A DNA stretch of 64,000 nt from Gari tellinella (taxonomy: Eukaryota > Mollusca > Bivalvia > Cardiida > Psammobiidae): the NCBI GenBank assembly GCA_922989275.2, contig OV277868.1, positions 16,798,291 through 16,862,290 of the forward strand, read 5' to 3'. The translations under genes were made by a program, and so were the position numbers. Within the stretch, counting starts at the first letter, position 1; each line of letters begins with the position of its first letter. Shown one piece after another: positions 1 through 10,004 of this stretch. The notes beneath the pieces were generated by a model that saw nothing but the letters and a program-made list of their open reading frames with translations, made no database searches and was not told where the DNA came from.

Positions 1-205
1 CTTTCCCGTTTAAACACAAACAAAATAAACAACAATTAAATGGATAAATTACAAATGTTGAATTTTTTTTACTGAGTGATAAACAGTTTAGAGCCTGATC
101 AGACGCCGGGTACCCGGCGTCTTGTCTGGCTCAAAACTGTTTGCAAGTGAAATAATTGTTTAGCGTAAACGCGTTTATTGGGAAAGAATAAGGTCTTCTC
201 TACTG
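1..205. mobile_element. MITE-A, 5' end cut off by window edge
   Basis: The window opens inside a family A element. The AAACGC-rich arm leads to hairpin 1 at about 88-150 (apex GCCGGGTACCCGGC). The right end TTCTCTACTG is followed by the target TA at 206-207. The missing left end lies outside the window. Confidence 0.8.
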
Positions 206-344
206 TAGAAAATAGTCTTGTTTTCAGTAGCAGTATTCGAGGAAGCACCCTGTTTAGGTTAATAATCTTTGGATGATATTTTAGAAAAGCTTTTACATTT
301 GTACATGTGTTTCACTTGTAAAAAAATCGACATGTCTTCTTTAA

Positions 345-559
345 CCCATTTGTGCCCACGATCCCATATTTATGGGACATAGGCAATCATTGCATGTAGA
401 CTCTGATCAGACGCCGCATAATGCGGTGTCTGATCAGAGTCTACACTGTTTGCTGATAGGAATTTAATTATAAAACAAAATGAAAATGAAAGTTTTGACT
501 AGGCATCCCTTTGATAAAAAATGGGCTTAATCCAATATAAAACATGGAACGCAAATGGG
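345..559. mobile_element. MITE-G, complete, TTAA on both sides
   Basis: The element runs CCCATTTGTGCCC to GCAAATGGG and is flanked by TTAA at 341-344 and 560-563. Hairpin 1 (TGTAGACTCTGATCAG arms) lies at about 397-449. CCC/GGG ends on a TTAA target fit the piggyBac pattern. It encodes no protein and would have to be moved in trans. Confidence 0.85.
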
Positions 560-888
560 TTAAGATGCATTTCCATATGAACCACACATTACGCTTCAAC
601 AGAGAAATAAAGTAAATGACATTTACGATATGCAAAATAAAATAAAATACATACATAATGACATGCATAGCGCTCTGCCTGCACGATCCTTTCATTTTAA
701 TATTACAAAAGTCTCAGAAAATAATGGATAGAACTTCGGAAAAAAAAGTTTTATGACAAACTGGTAATTTATCAACAAAGAACTCCAATTCGCACTTTAC
801 CGTTTTCCATTAAACAACATGTCACGTGTAAGGATATTTTCGTCTGTAAAGTTTGTCGACTGTGCACAACGTTGTCGGCAGCACTCAA

Positions 889-1131
889 CCCCTTGTACCC
901 TGGTCCCGCATATAGGCGTCATTTTTAAACAGTGTACATGTGAACATTACACTTGTCATGTGCAAACAGTGAATACCCAGGTCAGAGGGCTCCGAAAGGA
1001 GCCCTCTGATCAGGGTCTTCACTGTTTGTCATAAAGCCAAACATTGACAAAAACAATACTTAAAAGTCAGAAATAGACTAGACTAAAATGGAAACTGGAA
1101 TTGTCCATTTAAAGTTTCAGGGAAGAAAGAG
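889..1131. mobile_element. MITE-C
   Basis: The left flank is TCAA (885-888) and the right flank TTAA (1132-1135). The hairpin at about 962-1030 has the apex AGGGCTCCGAAAGGAGCCCT and outer arms with CAAACAGTGAA. A GTCCATTTAAAG block precedes the right end, as in the other C copies. Confidence 0.8.
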
Positions 1132-1179
1132 TTAAGAGGACATTCATCAGAGGACATTTATCTGAAAATTCTCAGTTCA

Positions 1180-1385
1180 ACAGTTTGATTCAGACGAGAC
1201 GCCGGGTAACTGTTATAAAAAATACTATCGTCAACACGCGGTGTCTGATCTGCGGATCCAAATTGTTTCACACCCACATCAATATTTCTTTAATCAAAAT
1301 AAAAAGAACTAAGTTGGCATAAGGTTGCACGTGACAATTATTATGCAGACGAACATTAGACAGTGAAAGAATTACCACAAATTCG
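1180..1385. mobile_element. Degraded hairpin-1 MITE remnant (B/H type)
   Basis: Both hairpin arms can be recognised (ACGAGACGCCGGG near 1194, GCGGTGTCTGATC near 1239) but they are mismatched. The copy abuts the intact B element that starts at 1390. Confidence 0.5.
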
Positions 1386-1389
1386 TTAA

Positions 1390-1595
1390 CTCCTTCGCGG
1401 CCATGACGTCATCAATTTTCAATAATTGTCGTCTACTTTTTAAAAAAAATAATTTTAGGTATATTGACTAACGAAATATTAACAAGAGATATCAAACAGT
1501 TTGGATCATGATCAGACGCCTTATTACGCGGCGTCTGATCAGGCCCTTAAATGCTTCAAACTAGCTGTTGTACTCAGAATGAGGCAGTGAAAGGG
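1390..1595. mobile_element. MITE-B, complete, TTAA on both sides
   Basis: TTAA lies at 1386-1389 and 1596-1599. The ends are CTCCTTCGCGGCC and GGCAGTGAAAGGG. A full CRE palindrome TGACGTCA lies just inside the left end. Hairpin 1 is at about 1495-1565 with the apex CCTTATTACGCGGC. Confidence 0.85.
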
Positions 1596-1599
1596 TTAA

Positions 1600-1988
1600 A
1601 TGGTAAAATAAAGATTTCTCCTTTGTACGACCATCATGTCTCATCTGGGTAATAACTGTTTATCACTCTGGAGATATGACAGATCTCTAACCAGACGACT
1701 AAACTCTTTGGAATTACAATGTACAGCAGACGACAAAATCTCCAGACGACAATTGTCTAGTGTGTAGCAGATTTTAATGAAGGAAAACCTGAAGATAGGT
1801 AACATGAATAAATAAAAAGGCTGACGGCAGACCAAGCTACCGCCCATGAAAACAATATATATAAACGTCAAAACTCGAACCCTTATCATAAGCTAAATTG
1901 TCGTCACCTGCTTTAAACAATCGTCGAGTACTTTCTTAACTAGAAAATTAAAATATTTCGTGAATTCAAAAATGGATAACAATCATTT
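1600..1988. other. No gene recognised
   Basis: A few GCAGACGACAA motifs, also found in the flanks of families B, E and H, are scattered here (for example near 1729). I cannot assign an element or an exon. Confidence 0.4.
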
Positions 1989-1989
1989 A

Positions 1990-2208
1990 CAGTGGAGAAA
2001 ACGTTATTCTTTCCCAATTAACTCTTTTACGCTCAAACTGGAATTTCCATTGTAAATAGTTTGGAGCCAGATAAGAAGCCGGGTTGACCAAACTATTTGT
2101 CACTCAGATTGAAACGAAAAGTCAGAATTGCAAAACAGTTGTTATTTTCAGCATAACGCTTGCGTTTTGTTTGCGTTTAAACGGGAAAGAATAACTTTTT
2201 TCTCCACA
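1990..2208. mobile_element. MITE-A with collapsed hairpin
   Basis: The left end CAGTGGAGAAAACG follows TA at 1988-1989. The hairpin has lost its apex: AGAAGCCGGGTTGACC runs straight into the closing arm. The right end is decayed (TCTCCACAG). Confidence 0.75.
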
Positions 2209-2251
2209 GTAGGATGAGTGTCAAACAGTTAAAATACTAATCAGACCCCGT

Positions 2252-2462
2252 AAACCCTTTCATCGCCAATTTTAAACGTCTGCTTCAATACTGTTGTCAG
2301 CAAGAACGTTTAAAAGTTATATTAAAAAAAACATGACAGTTGGAAGCTTAATACGAGTGTCAAACAGTTTGGATCCTGATCAGACGCCGCGTTACGCGAC
2401 GTCTGATCTGGATCTAAACTGTTTGCAAAATCGATTTTATGTGACTTCGGCGGGGAAAACGT
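2252..2462. mobile_element. MITE-H
   Basis: AAACCCTTTCATCGCC at the left and the GTCTGCTTCAATA...TTGTC spacer match family H. Hairpin 1 is at about 2367-2433 with the apex GCCGCGTTACGCGAC. The right end is decayed. Confidence 0.7.
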
Positions 2463-2529
2463 TAAAAAATACCTTCATATTGTGTGCCTAGAATTGCCTG
2501 CATTAACCAATGATGTGGAATTTGGGAAA

Positions 2530-2870
2530 TTAATGCAACGACTCCCTCCTTACAACGACCCTTGCAGCAATTCCGTACACAATACAATAATGTCTAACGC
2601 TTTTACTGCTGTAATATTGTCTGCTTAAACTTCTGTCTACTGTTTCTCCTCAATGTTACATATAAATGGAGATTTTGACAGAATAGATATAATGACGAGT
2701 GACAAACAGCTTGAAACCAGATCAGACGCCGCGTAAAGCGGATTCTGATCTGGATCCAAACTGTTTGCAAATGTAAAAAAATTCTTAATTTTCTCTCTCT
2801 ATAACGACTTCCTCCGACCAACAACAAAATCTGTGTCTCCCATTGGTTGTCGTTGTAGAGAGGGGCGCTG
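2530..2870. mobile_element. MITE-E, minus orientation
   Basis: The right end GAGAGGGGCGCTG is followed by TA at 2871-2872. The left end is worn (ACTCCCTCCTTACAACGAC). Hairpin 1 is at about 2705-2768. Confidence 0.75.
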
Positions 2871-3060
2871 TAGTTCCAAAGGATTTACAACAGAATAGGA
2901 ACCTACATGCGTTCGTGGTATTAATACATGGCGATCTATATAACTCGGTTCATAGAATTCTATCTTTTGTTGAACAGTATAAATATTCAAGATTCAGGGC
3001 CCCCATTGATTGATAGACACAAATAATTACGCAATATCTAGGCCAATCGAAAAAATATTG

Positions 3061-3267
3061 TTAACCCACTACTCTATAATATACGCCATTTTCGCATGTA
3101 ATTACGTATTCCACTGAAGAAAATAGATACACTTTATACGGGAATGAATGTGCAACATATGAAATATTTCTGATATCCTAGCAGATGGCGCATTCTGTTT
3201 TATTTTCAAACTGCTTTAAGGTGTCAATTGTCTTTAATACGAAGAAACAGGCTATATGGTAGAGGGT
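3061..3267. mobile_element. MITE-D, degraded
   Basis: TTAACCCACTACTC at the left and GGTAGAGGGTAAAA at the right are worn D ends. Only the closing half of hairpin 2 survives (CGCATTCTGTTTTATTTTC, about 3188-3217). Confidence 0.6.
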
Positions 3268-3499
3268 AAAATGACGTTAATGACAGTGTATATCTCAAAG
3301 ATGGATAAGAGTAAAGCAGAAATATCCCTATTGGAACATTCTGCTTTACTTGTATCGTGCTTTAAACAGCAAACATGCAGTAAACTTCGCAAACAATGAT
3401 TCTTTTCAATGGTATAAATCGTAGGACTTAAATGTAAGTGTACAATTAACAGGGCTGCCATTTCTCCGGATTTTCCTAAATATTAGGATGTTTTTCTTG

Positions 3500-3628
3500 T
3501 ACATGATAGCTTAAAGCAGGCTGAAAGTAAAGCAGAATGCGCCTTAAGGCGCATTCTGTTTTACTTTCAGTCTGCTTTAAGTAGTCACGCGTCAACAAAA
3601 TTAGAAACAGGCGTTTGGGTAAAGGTAC
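3500..3628. mobile_element. MITE-D fragment with near-perfect hairpin 2
   Basis: The hairpin at 3508-3581 has AGCTTAAAGCAGGCTGAAAG arms and the apex GCGCCTTAAGGCGC. The right end GGGTAAAGG is recognisable; the left half is missing. Confidence 0.75.
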
Positions 3629-4356
3629 AATTTGTAAAATTGCACTTGAAAAATGTAAATTAGGAAATCTTAGGATTTTTCATGTCAACTTATGGCCGCC
3701 CTGAAATAATCATAAACAACCAGTTATGCCTTTGACAGTAGAACTTGAATGTCTACAATACTTAAATAATGCTTAGGGAGTGTTATGAAACAATATCTGA
3801 AATTGCAAAATTATACCAATATTTTCGATAGTACTAAACGCTTGCACAACACAAAAACATCTCATTTTAACAACAAATACTCCAAACAATAAATGAACAT
3901 TTGTGAGAAAGGATAAAATCAAAACAAATGTCCACATGGACTGCATACTTGTTTTGTTTTTACCATTTTCTTGAAAGACAAAAACATGGTAGGCAATGCT
4001 TTCCTTATAAATATATGTAAAAATGTACATCAAAATATTAAATACAATTATATTTGGTACAACCCCTAATGGTTCTTGATTCGCCAAAAAGAGCTTATAT
4101 TATCTAAACATTCACTTTTGAATGCACCCTGAACCGCTAACTTCCTCGACCAGGCACATGGGTTCAAACGTTATTTTATCCTAACAAACGAGGTACTATT
4201 GTCCGATTTTTCTGACTTGTCCAAGTTATTTTTAAAACAGAATAGTTTATTATGGTAAATGGGCGAGCAAAGTAACATCGAATATATAATTGTACACTTT
4301 CCTACTTAGAGATGAGTATGATCCTCGTGCAGCACGAGACCGATGCGCTAACTTTA
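3629..4356. other. No gene recognised
   Basis: AT-rich. A 104-codon open frame on the minus strand (3773-4087) has no ATG start, no known motif, and the hydrophobic composition expected of AT-rich DNA read by chance. I see no repeat family. Confidence 0.5.
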
Positions 4357-4582
4357 CTGATATTTTATTCTTTCCCAATAAACGCATTTATATACTAAAA
4401 CTATTATTTGCATTGCAAACAGGTTGGAGCCAGATCAGACGCCGGGTAACCCGGTGTCTGATCAGGCTCCAACTGTTTGCTACTCAGATAAAAAAATTAG
4501 TTAAAACTTCTAAAAGTAAATTTCCACAGTTTAGAGCCTTGCGTTTGCGTTTAAAAGGGAAAGAATAATGTATCCTCAACTG
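4357..4582. mobile_element. MITE-A, plus orientation
   Basis: Hairpin 1 is at about 4417-4480 with the apex GCCGGGTAACCCGG. The right arm has GCGTTTGCGTTTAAA and the end CCTCAACTG before TA at 4583. The left end is worn. Confidence 0.75.
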
Positions 4583-4689
4583 TACATTACGTACAAAAAT
4601 TACAGCTATCCGTATCTCTAACTGGCTGTAGAGAAAACTCATCCCTTTTAAAGTTTTAAAATGTTCCAATCTAAAAATAACTTGGACAA

Positions 4690-4905
4690 GTCAGAAGAAA
4701 ACACTAATAACATCTAACGTCCATTACAAACACCTTGGGAACAGATCAAACGTCGAGTAACTCAGTGCCTAATAAGTCGCCAAACTATTTGCCACTCAAA
4801 TTTCAAATATATGTCAGCAAAGAAAACCCCACAAAAATAATTGTTACATTTACTTGTTTTGCGTTTAATTTCGCTAAAACGGGAGAGAATAACGCTTTTA
4901 CCCGA
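4690..4905. mobile_element. MITE-A, strongly degraded
   Basis: Both hairpin arms are present but mismatched (ACAGATCAAACGTCGAGTAA near 4741). The right arm keeps AAACGGGAGAGAATAACG. Confidence 0.6.
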
Positions 4906-4956
4906 ATTACACTCTTTCAAACAGTGTTCTTGACACGCCAAGTCCAGGCAACAATA

Positions 4957-5203
4957 CAGTAGAGAAAACGTTATTCTTTCGCGTTTGAATGCAAACGAAA
5001 CGCAAACGCAACACACTTAAACGTAGAAAAATATAACTTTTTGACAATTCTGATAATTCATGTTTATCTTGGTGGCAAACAGTTTGGAGCCTGATCAGAC
5101 GCCGGGTTACCCTGCGTCTGATCTGGCTCCAAACTGTTTGCAATAGAAAAAATAGTTAAAGCGTAATCGCGTTTATTGGGAAAGAATAACGTTTTCTCCA
5201 CTG
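4957..5203. mobile_element. MITE-A, complete, TA target on both sides
   Basis: TA lies at 4955-4956 and 5204-5205. The ends CAGTAGAGAAAACG and CGTTTTCTCCACTG are inverted repeats. Hairpin 1 is at about 5077-5142. At about 247 bp this is the normal family length. It sits only 38 bp from the GPCR stop codon, so it is probably part of, or next to, the receptor mRNA's 3' end. Confidence 0.9.
5172..5177 (-). promoter_or_regulatory. Candidate poly(A) signal for the GPCR, inside MITE-A
   Basis: AATAAA on the minus strand, about 65 bp downstream of the receptor stop codon, within the right arm of the adjacent family A element. It is the nearest canonical hexamer; use is inferred only. Confidence 0.3.
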
Positions 5204-5241
5204 TACCTCACTGGAACCAGACTGTACGAGGATGTTCTTGT

Positions 5242-6546
5242 TCAAGTTCTCGTCGATTCACGCGTGACTGACTCTTCAATGACTACCATTGAAGTTAGAG
5301 TTGTTGCAGTAGTCACGTGATGCAGTTTTTGAATAATATCAGCTTCCTCACTGCCCTGTCTAGATATACAGGGAGTTCGAGCACTTGACATCCCGTCTGT
5401 ATTAGTGAGAAAGCCAGGAATGCCACTAGTCGATGAGAAACGTCTGCTTCGTATACCTAGTATAGTTTTCAGCTCAGTTCGTAGACCTTTGCCGCGAAAA
5501 ACGTACACAACGGGGTTAAAAGCACAACTGGACATTGCAAGTAAAATAGATAAAGTTTTTATCACAGACTCAACACCGTCTTGATGTGTGCCGATACATT
5601 CTAGCACGATGATGATGAAATATAACAACCAACAAATAATGAACGTGAACACAACCAGGCCGCTTGTCACAGCAGCTTTCCATTCGTCTCTTTTCCAAAT
5701 CTGACTGTTCCCGCGACTTGATATGCTTAAACGATGAACTAAAATAGGCGCTGTACTACTTCGCCGACCATTTCTCACAGGTGTATGAATGACCTCCTCA
5801 GCTAAGTTAGTCAATGTGCTATTGCGTCTGACCTTTTCGCTGTTATTTCTTGCTGCTTTGAATATTACACAGTAAGCCCAGACAATAATACCGAGTGGCA
5901 AGATGAAGCATAACACAACGAGAAAGACTGTGAATGACCTGTCGTTCAGTTTATGGCTACTCGCTACTGCCGTACATACGGACTTGTTCCTCTGATATTC
6001 ATACCTGTTCCATCCAATCAAAGGCGGAATGGAGCAACACACTGCCAACAACCAAATAGCCATGATCATCCCACACGAGCGTTTAGAGGTAACCCGCATT
6101 GAGTAATGCAATGGTGTCACAATAGCACAGTACCTGTCTAATGCTATAACAACAAGGGTAAGAGTGCTGGCGGCAAATATTGTATTCATCAAGAACCCCG
6201 TAGCCTGGCAGAGGAACCTTCCAAAATACCAACTCTGAGACACTAGCGCTAAAAACACGAACGGCATTACAAACACGGTCTCTAACACGTTACATACTGA
6301 TAAATTCACAATAAAACGATTTGAGATGGTCACAAGCGACGGCCGTTTATAAAACACTAAAAACACGCAAGTATTTCCCGCCAAACTGATGACAAAAATT
6401 ACAACTAACGCAACGGCAATTATTGCGATATCCGACGTTCGCATTCCATAGTCCTCCAGAAGAGTTGAGTTACCCCCGTCATTAGTATTGTTAAAATTGT
6501 TAACAGGTAACACGGTTCCATTCGCGGACATGGTAAATGATATCAT
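5242..6546 (-). CDS. Class A G protein-coupled receptor, GPR161-like
   Basis: A 434-residue seven-transmembrane receptor in one uninterrupted frame. Seen: TM1 about 38-63 with Gly57-Asn58; TM2 about 76-100 with Asn86 at the usual Asp2.50; Cys113 before TM3 and Cys191 in loop 2 (the conserved disulphide); DRY at 137-139; Trp165 in TM4; Pro217 in TM5; Cys305-Trp306 in TM6, followed by Leu308 where Pro6.50 is expected; NPVVY at 344-348; a basic helix 8 after it. N-glycosylation sequons are at Asn9, Asn26 and Asn187. Loop 3 and the tail carry RRxS protein-kinase-A-type sites (Ser243, Ser264, Ser371). Family knowledge: GPR161 is an orphan receptor linked to cilia, cAMP and Hedgehog signalling, and also has Asn at 2.50. 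The IFKAARNNSEKV end of TM5 and the IPPLIGW segment support that group. The tail is shorter than in vertebrate GPR161. An in-frame TAG at 6568-6570 limits the start to Met1 or Met6; Met6 has the better context (ACCATG). Function as a GPCR is firm; the GPR161 label is my best judgement. Confidence 0.85.
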   Translation of the reverse strand: MISFTMSANGTVLPVNNFNNTNDGGNSTLLEDYGMRTSDIAIIAVALVVIFVISLAGNTCVFLVFYKRPSLVTISNRFIVNLSVCNVLETVFVMPFVFLALVSQSWYFGRFLCQATGFLMNTIFAASTLTLVVIALDRYCAIVTPLHYSMRVTSKRSCGMIMAIWLLAVCCSIPPLIGWNRYEYQRNKSVCTAVASSHKLNDRSFTVFLVVLCFILPLGIIVWAYCVIFKAARNNSEKVRRNSTLTNLAEEVIHTPVRNGRRSSTAPILVHRLSISSRGNSQIWKRDEWKAAVTSGLVVFTFIICWLLYFIIIVLECIGTHQDGVESVIKTLSILLAMSSCAFNPVVYVFRGKGLRTELKTILGIRSRRFSSTSGIPGFLTNTDGMSSARTPCISRQGSEEADIIQKLHHVTTATTLTSMVVIEESVTRESTRT

Positions 6547-6811
6547 ATGTTCTTTGCCCGGATACTGCTATCACTGAAAGCATTATCCTCAATTCTCCTG
6601 CGACATAGTTCCTACTGTTAGACCAGCTGTTGAACTATTATGATATTTTACAGAGGAAACCAACTGTTATATATCACTTTCTCTCTGTCTCTGGCTGCCT
6701 GAAGTATTCCAATAATTGGTTTTCTCTAACAACGCTTTCTCTCGTTCTGTGTATTCCCCTGCAAATAAAGAGAATCATAGAATGTAAAACAAAAACTAGT
6801 AACAAAAACTA
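6547..6811. other. Upstream region of the GPCR; no clear promoter motif
   Basis: Holds the in-frame stop codons TAG (6568-6570) and TGA (6571-6573) upstream of the receptor start. I see no convincing TATA or CCAAT element and no repeat family. A 5' non-coding exon could lie here or farther away. Confidence 0.4.
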
Positions 6812-7040
6812 TTAACCCTTATTATACTAAGCGCGACGTGCCATACATTTGGAAACAGTTTGGATCCAGATCAGACGCCGCGTGACGCGGCGTCCGATCT
6901 TGATCCAAACTGTTTGTCACTCGTATTTAACTTTTCTTCTGTTTAAAAAGCACGAAAACTTATTTTTAGTTTTAGTGTTTAGCAGACTATTTATTTGGAG
7001 CAGACGATTATTTGAGCATGATTCTACTCGGTGTTGGCGA
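6812..7040. mobile_element. MITE-B/H type
   Basis: Begins TTAACCCTTATTATAC. Hairpin 1 at about 6850-6917 is nearly perfect (apex GCCGCGTGACGCGGC). GCAGACGA motifs follow in the right flank; the right end is unclear. Confidence 0.65.
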
Positions 7041-7047
7041 TTTTCTG

Positions 7048-7122
7048 ATAAGCGTAACAAACAGTTTTGAGCCAGATGAGACGCTGAGGTTTTCAGTATC
7101 TCATCTGGTTCTAAACTGTTTG
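7048..7122. mobile_element. Isolated hairpin-1 remnant
   Basis: ACAAACAGTTTTGAGCCAG and its complement around the apex GACGCTGAGGTTTTCAG. No family ends can be recognised. Confidence 0.5.
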
Positions 7123-7244
7123 ACACTGGTACTATTGAATGAAAGAAAATGCAGATCAAATGAATCAGAGAATTGATGTAGACCATAATTCCTTAGCGTG
7201 CTATAGGTTATTGTAAGGCAATTTGTTTTCTTGGAATTGTACTA

Positions 7245-7603
7245 CAGTGCTCCCTCTCTTCAACGACAACCATTGGGAGATAGAAATTGTGTGCGCTGTT
7301 CGGATTGAGTCGTTATAGAGAGAGACAAATTAGCTTACATTTGCATACAGCTTGAATGAAGATCAGACGCCGCGTAACGCGGTGTCTGGTCATGATTCAA
7401 GCTGTATGTCACTCGTCATTGAGGTTTTTATGTCAAAATGTTCATTATGTAACTTTGAGAATAACAGCAGACGGCAATTGGAAACAGACGATAATTCAGC
7501 AGTAAAAGCGTTAGACATAACTGCTCTGTTTAGGGAACTGCGGCAAGGGTAGTTGTAAGGAGGGAGTCGTTGTTGGGAGGGTCGTTGTAGGGAATGAACA
7601 CTG
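7245..7603. mobile_element. MITE-E, complete, TA target on both sides
   Basis: TA at 7243-7244 and 7604-7605. The ends are CAGTGCTCCCTCTC and GAATGAACACTG. Hairpin 1 (apex GCCGCGTAACGCGG) is at about 7347-7409. The right flank holds GCAGACGGCAATT and the block GTTGTAAGGAGGGAGTCG typical of E. Confidence 0.85.
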
Positions 7604-7641
7604 TAGCTGATTTATTCTGGAAACTTGATCACTGCCCGGTT

Positions 7642-7830
7642 TAACCCTTGCTACGTTAAATTAACTTCTGCTTAAAATATCGTCTGTGAAACAACTCAGT
7701 ATCAGATGTTTTCATAACATACTAAATGTTGTAAGGATCGAAACACGTGTCAAACAATTTGGATACTGTGCTTACGCCGACACAAGGATCAAAACAGCTT
7801 GAACATGTAAGCAAGATTGCCTTTTAATAT
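7642..7830. mobile_element. MITE-H/B remnant
   Basis: Begins TTAACCCTTGCTACG. One hairpin arm (GTGTCAAACAATTTGGATAC near 7747) and a poor partner arm survive. Confidence 0.5.
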
Positions 7831-8101
7831 GTTAAGGGTTGTGTGCATTTGAACACAATGGCAATAAAATATAAATCCAATAAGAAGGCTTACAACTGCA
7901 TTTGGTCGTATGTTTATGATAAGAATCTATCAAATAGCGAAAGGTCAAACCTATATTTCAGAATTATTCGGAGAAATAGACAGTTTTCTAAGTACAGATA
8001 TTCCTCGACTTTTCAATAAAAAAAATGCCTCATTATTGATTTTCAAAGTGACAATTTCAAACAGGGTAAAAGTAATATGCTTGCTTATTATTTATGCTTA
8101 A

Positions 8102-8257
8102 TTCCTTTACTGCCTTTCCCAAAGTACAAAGGATCTAAACTGTTTGACATTCATTTCAAAACCGGTATTTCTTTAGGAAAATAATTTTAACTTTATATTT
8201 GAGAAATTAGAACAGACGACAATTGTTTAAAGTGATGACGTCATGGCAGTAATGGGG
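8102..8257. mobile_element. MITE-B lacking one hairpin arm
   Basis: The left end CCTTTACTGCC and right end GGCAGTAATGGGG (TTAA at 8258-8261) fit B. Only the closing arm ATCTAAACTGTTTG remains. A CRE palindrome TGACGTCA lies near the right end. Confidence 0.65.
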
Positions 8258-8315
8258 TTAAACCATTTTATTCATATTCTGGATTAAGTAATGGTTTAAG
8301 ACAGACAACTGTTAA

Positions 8316-8560
8316 ACCCTTTGAACCCTAGTCCCGCATATAGGCGTCCTTTTCAAACACTATACATGTTAAAAGTGCACTTGTCCTATGCAAACAGTGA
8401 ATACTCAGATCAGAGGGCTCCTTAAGGAGCCCTCTGATCTGGGTCTTCACTGTTTGTCAAACTACAAAACATTGACAAAAACAACCCTTAAAAGTTAGAA
8501 ATGGACTAGACTAAAATAGAAACTGGGATTGTCCATTTGAAGTTTCATGGAGGAAAGAGT
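8316..8560. mobile_element. MITE-C
   Basis: TTAA at 8312-8315 precedes ACCCTTTGAACCC. The hairpin at about 8390-8458 is almost perfect with the apex GGGCTCCTTAAGGAGCCC. The right TTAA has decayed to GTAA. Confidence 0.8.
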
Positions 8561-8572
8561 AAACTCGTTCAC

Positions 8573-8735
8573 CCCTGGAATGTTTCATAGACAACATCAG
8601 TGTCCAATAAAGTCTAGTCTATTTATGACTATTTAGTGTTGGTTTTACCAAATAGCGCAACAAGCCAAACCTTACAGACCCTGATTAGAGTGTCCTATTC
8701 AGAGACATGGGTCTGCACTGTTTGCATTAGACAAG
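8573..8735 (-). mobile_element. MITE-C fragment, inverted
   Basis: The reverse complement of the C right flank (GTCCAATAAAG, TTTAGTGTTGG) leads to a partial hairpin. It is cut off where the next D element begins. Confidence 0.6.
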
Positions 8736-8739
8736 AGTA

Positions 8740-8979
8740 CTCTTTAATAGAAGCGACTTTTAGCGTATTTAATTTATTCCTCTGCTGATGCAAATAATTC
8801 CAGTTTATACCCTCATGAACGATTACTATTACAGCTATTTTATATAGCCTAGCAGATTTTAGCTTAAAGCAGGCTGAAAGTAAAACAGAATGTGCCTTAA
8901 GGCACATTCTGCTTTACTTTCAACCTGCTTTAAGTTGACATCTGTCTTCAAAACTAGAAACAGGCTATGGGGTAAAGGG
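8740..8979. mobile_element. MITE-D
   Basis: Hairpin 2 at 8863-8935 is nearly perfect (apex GTGCCTTAAGGCAC). The right end GGTAAAGGG is followed by TTAA at 8980-8983. The left end abuts the C fragment and has lost its TTAA. Confidence 0.8.
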
Positions 8980-9083
8980 TTAAGGGTATAATCACATTAG
9001 ACAAAATCAAACAAATGCAGTGGGTAACTCATTTCAATATTTCACATTCGTATTTCAAAGTTAAAACGGGGTTTAACCACCTT

Positions 9084-9279
9084 TAAATTCCACTCACTGC
9101 CTTACTCTAAGTACAAGTACTATTTGAAAACAGTTTGAATCTTGATCAGTCGCAAAGTTACGCTGCCTATGATCAAGATCCAAAATGTTTGACACTCAAT
9201 TGTTTATATTTTCTGCCATAAAACATAAAGTTTAGTTTAGAGAAATAAAAACAGACGACAGTTGCCATAGCAGTGAAGG
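9084..9279. mobile_element. MITE-B nested in MITE-J
   Basis: CTCACTGCCTTACTC at the left and CATAGCAGTGAAGG at the right. Hairpin 1 is at about 9128-9190 with a decayed apex. The flanks TTTAA and TTTAC fit a worn TTAA duplication. Confidence 0.6.
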
Positions 9280-9287
9280 TTTACTTT

Positions 9288-9415
9288 GAAATACGGGTAT
9301 GTTCGACTTAAACAAGCTCGAGTGATCGTTATTCTATTGTAGAAATACGGATATGTTCGACTTAAACAAGCTCGAGTGATCGTTATTCTATTGTAGAAAT
9401 ACGGATATGTTCAAC
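9288..9415 (+). repeat. 54-bp tandem duplication within MITE-J
   Basis: Starts with GAAATACGG at 9288, 9342 and 9396, exactly 54 bp apart. The first two units differ at one position; the third is partial. Confidence 0.9.
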
Positions 9416-9660
9416 GTAACCTAGGTCGAGATACTGTGGCTATATAGTAAGAGAGTTTAGTAAGAAGCTTTAGTAAGAAGAATGCAAATAAGGCTTATAC
9501 ATATGTAGTTCAATATTCAGAACAAGCCAATAAAATGTCAAACTCATTTATATTTGATTGTTGGAACGTCTGTAAAAGTCAGCGAAAATACACAAAGAGC
9601 TCAATACCCAGTAGTGGTGTACTTTCATCACAACGTGATATCCGCGTGTTCCCACTAATA

Positions 9661-9993
9661 CAGTGCTCCATGCCTTTCGAACACTGATTCCATCCTTACA
9701 ACAATCTGTTCCCTAAACAAGACAAGTGTGTCTAATTCTTTCATTGCTTTAGTATCGTATAGCTTAAAATTTGCGTCTGTTGTTTTTTTCTCAGAATAAC
9801 ATTTTGAGAATTTTGACAGAAAAAAACTTCATGACGAGTGACAAACATCTTGAGTCCAGATCAGACGCCGCGTTACGCGGCGTCTGATCTGGATTCAAGA
9901 TGTTTGCAAATGTATAAGCCAGTGTCCCTCCCTTTAACAACTATCGCCGAACAATACATATACACAACTCCTTTTCTCCCTGTGGGATAACTG
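9661..9993. mobile_element. MITE-E
   Basis: TA at 9659-9660 before CAGTGCTCCATGCC; GATAACTG then TA at 9994. Hairpin 1 at 9844-9908 is nearly perfect (apex GCCGCGTTACGCGGC). Confidence 0.8.
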
Positions 9994-10004
9994 TAAAAGG
10001 TTAA

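Larger units (their letters stand above)
9040..9440. mobile_element. MITE-J interrupted by a MITE-B
   Basis: The J arm GTATTTCAAAGTTAAAACG at about 9052-9070 and its complement TTTGAAATACGG at 9285-9296 are the two sides of the J palindrome. They are separated by a B-type element (about 9084-9279). The right J flank (TTCGACTTAAACAAGCTCGA) is duplicated in tandem. Confidence 0.6.

Noticed and set aside
3773..4087. Small two-segment membrane protein on the minus strand
   Set aside because: No ATG start, AT-rich composition, and frames of this length are expected by chance in this window.
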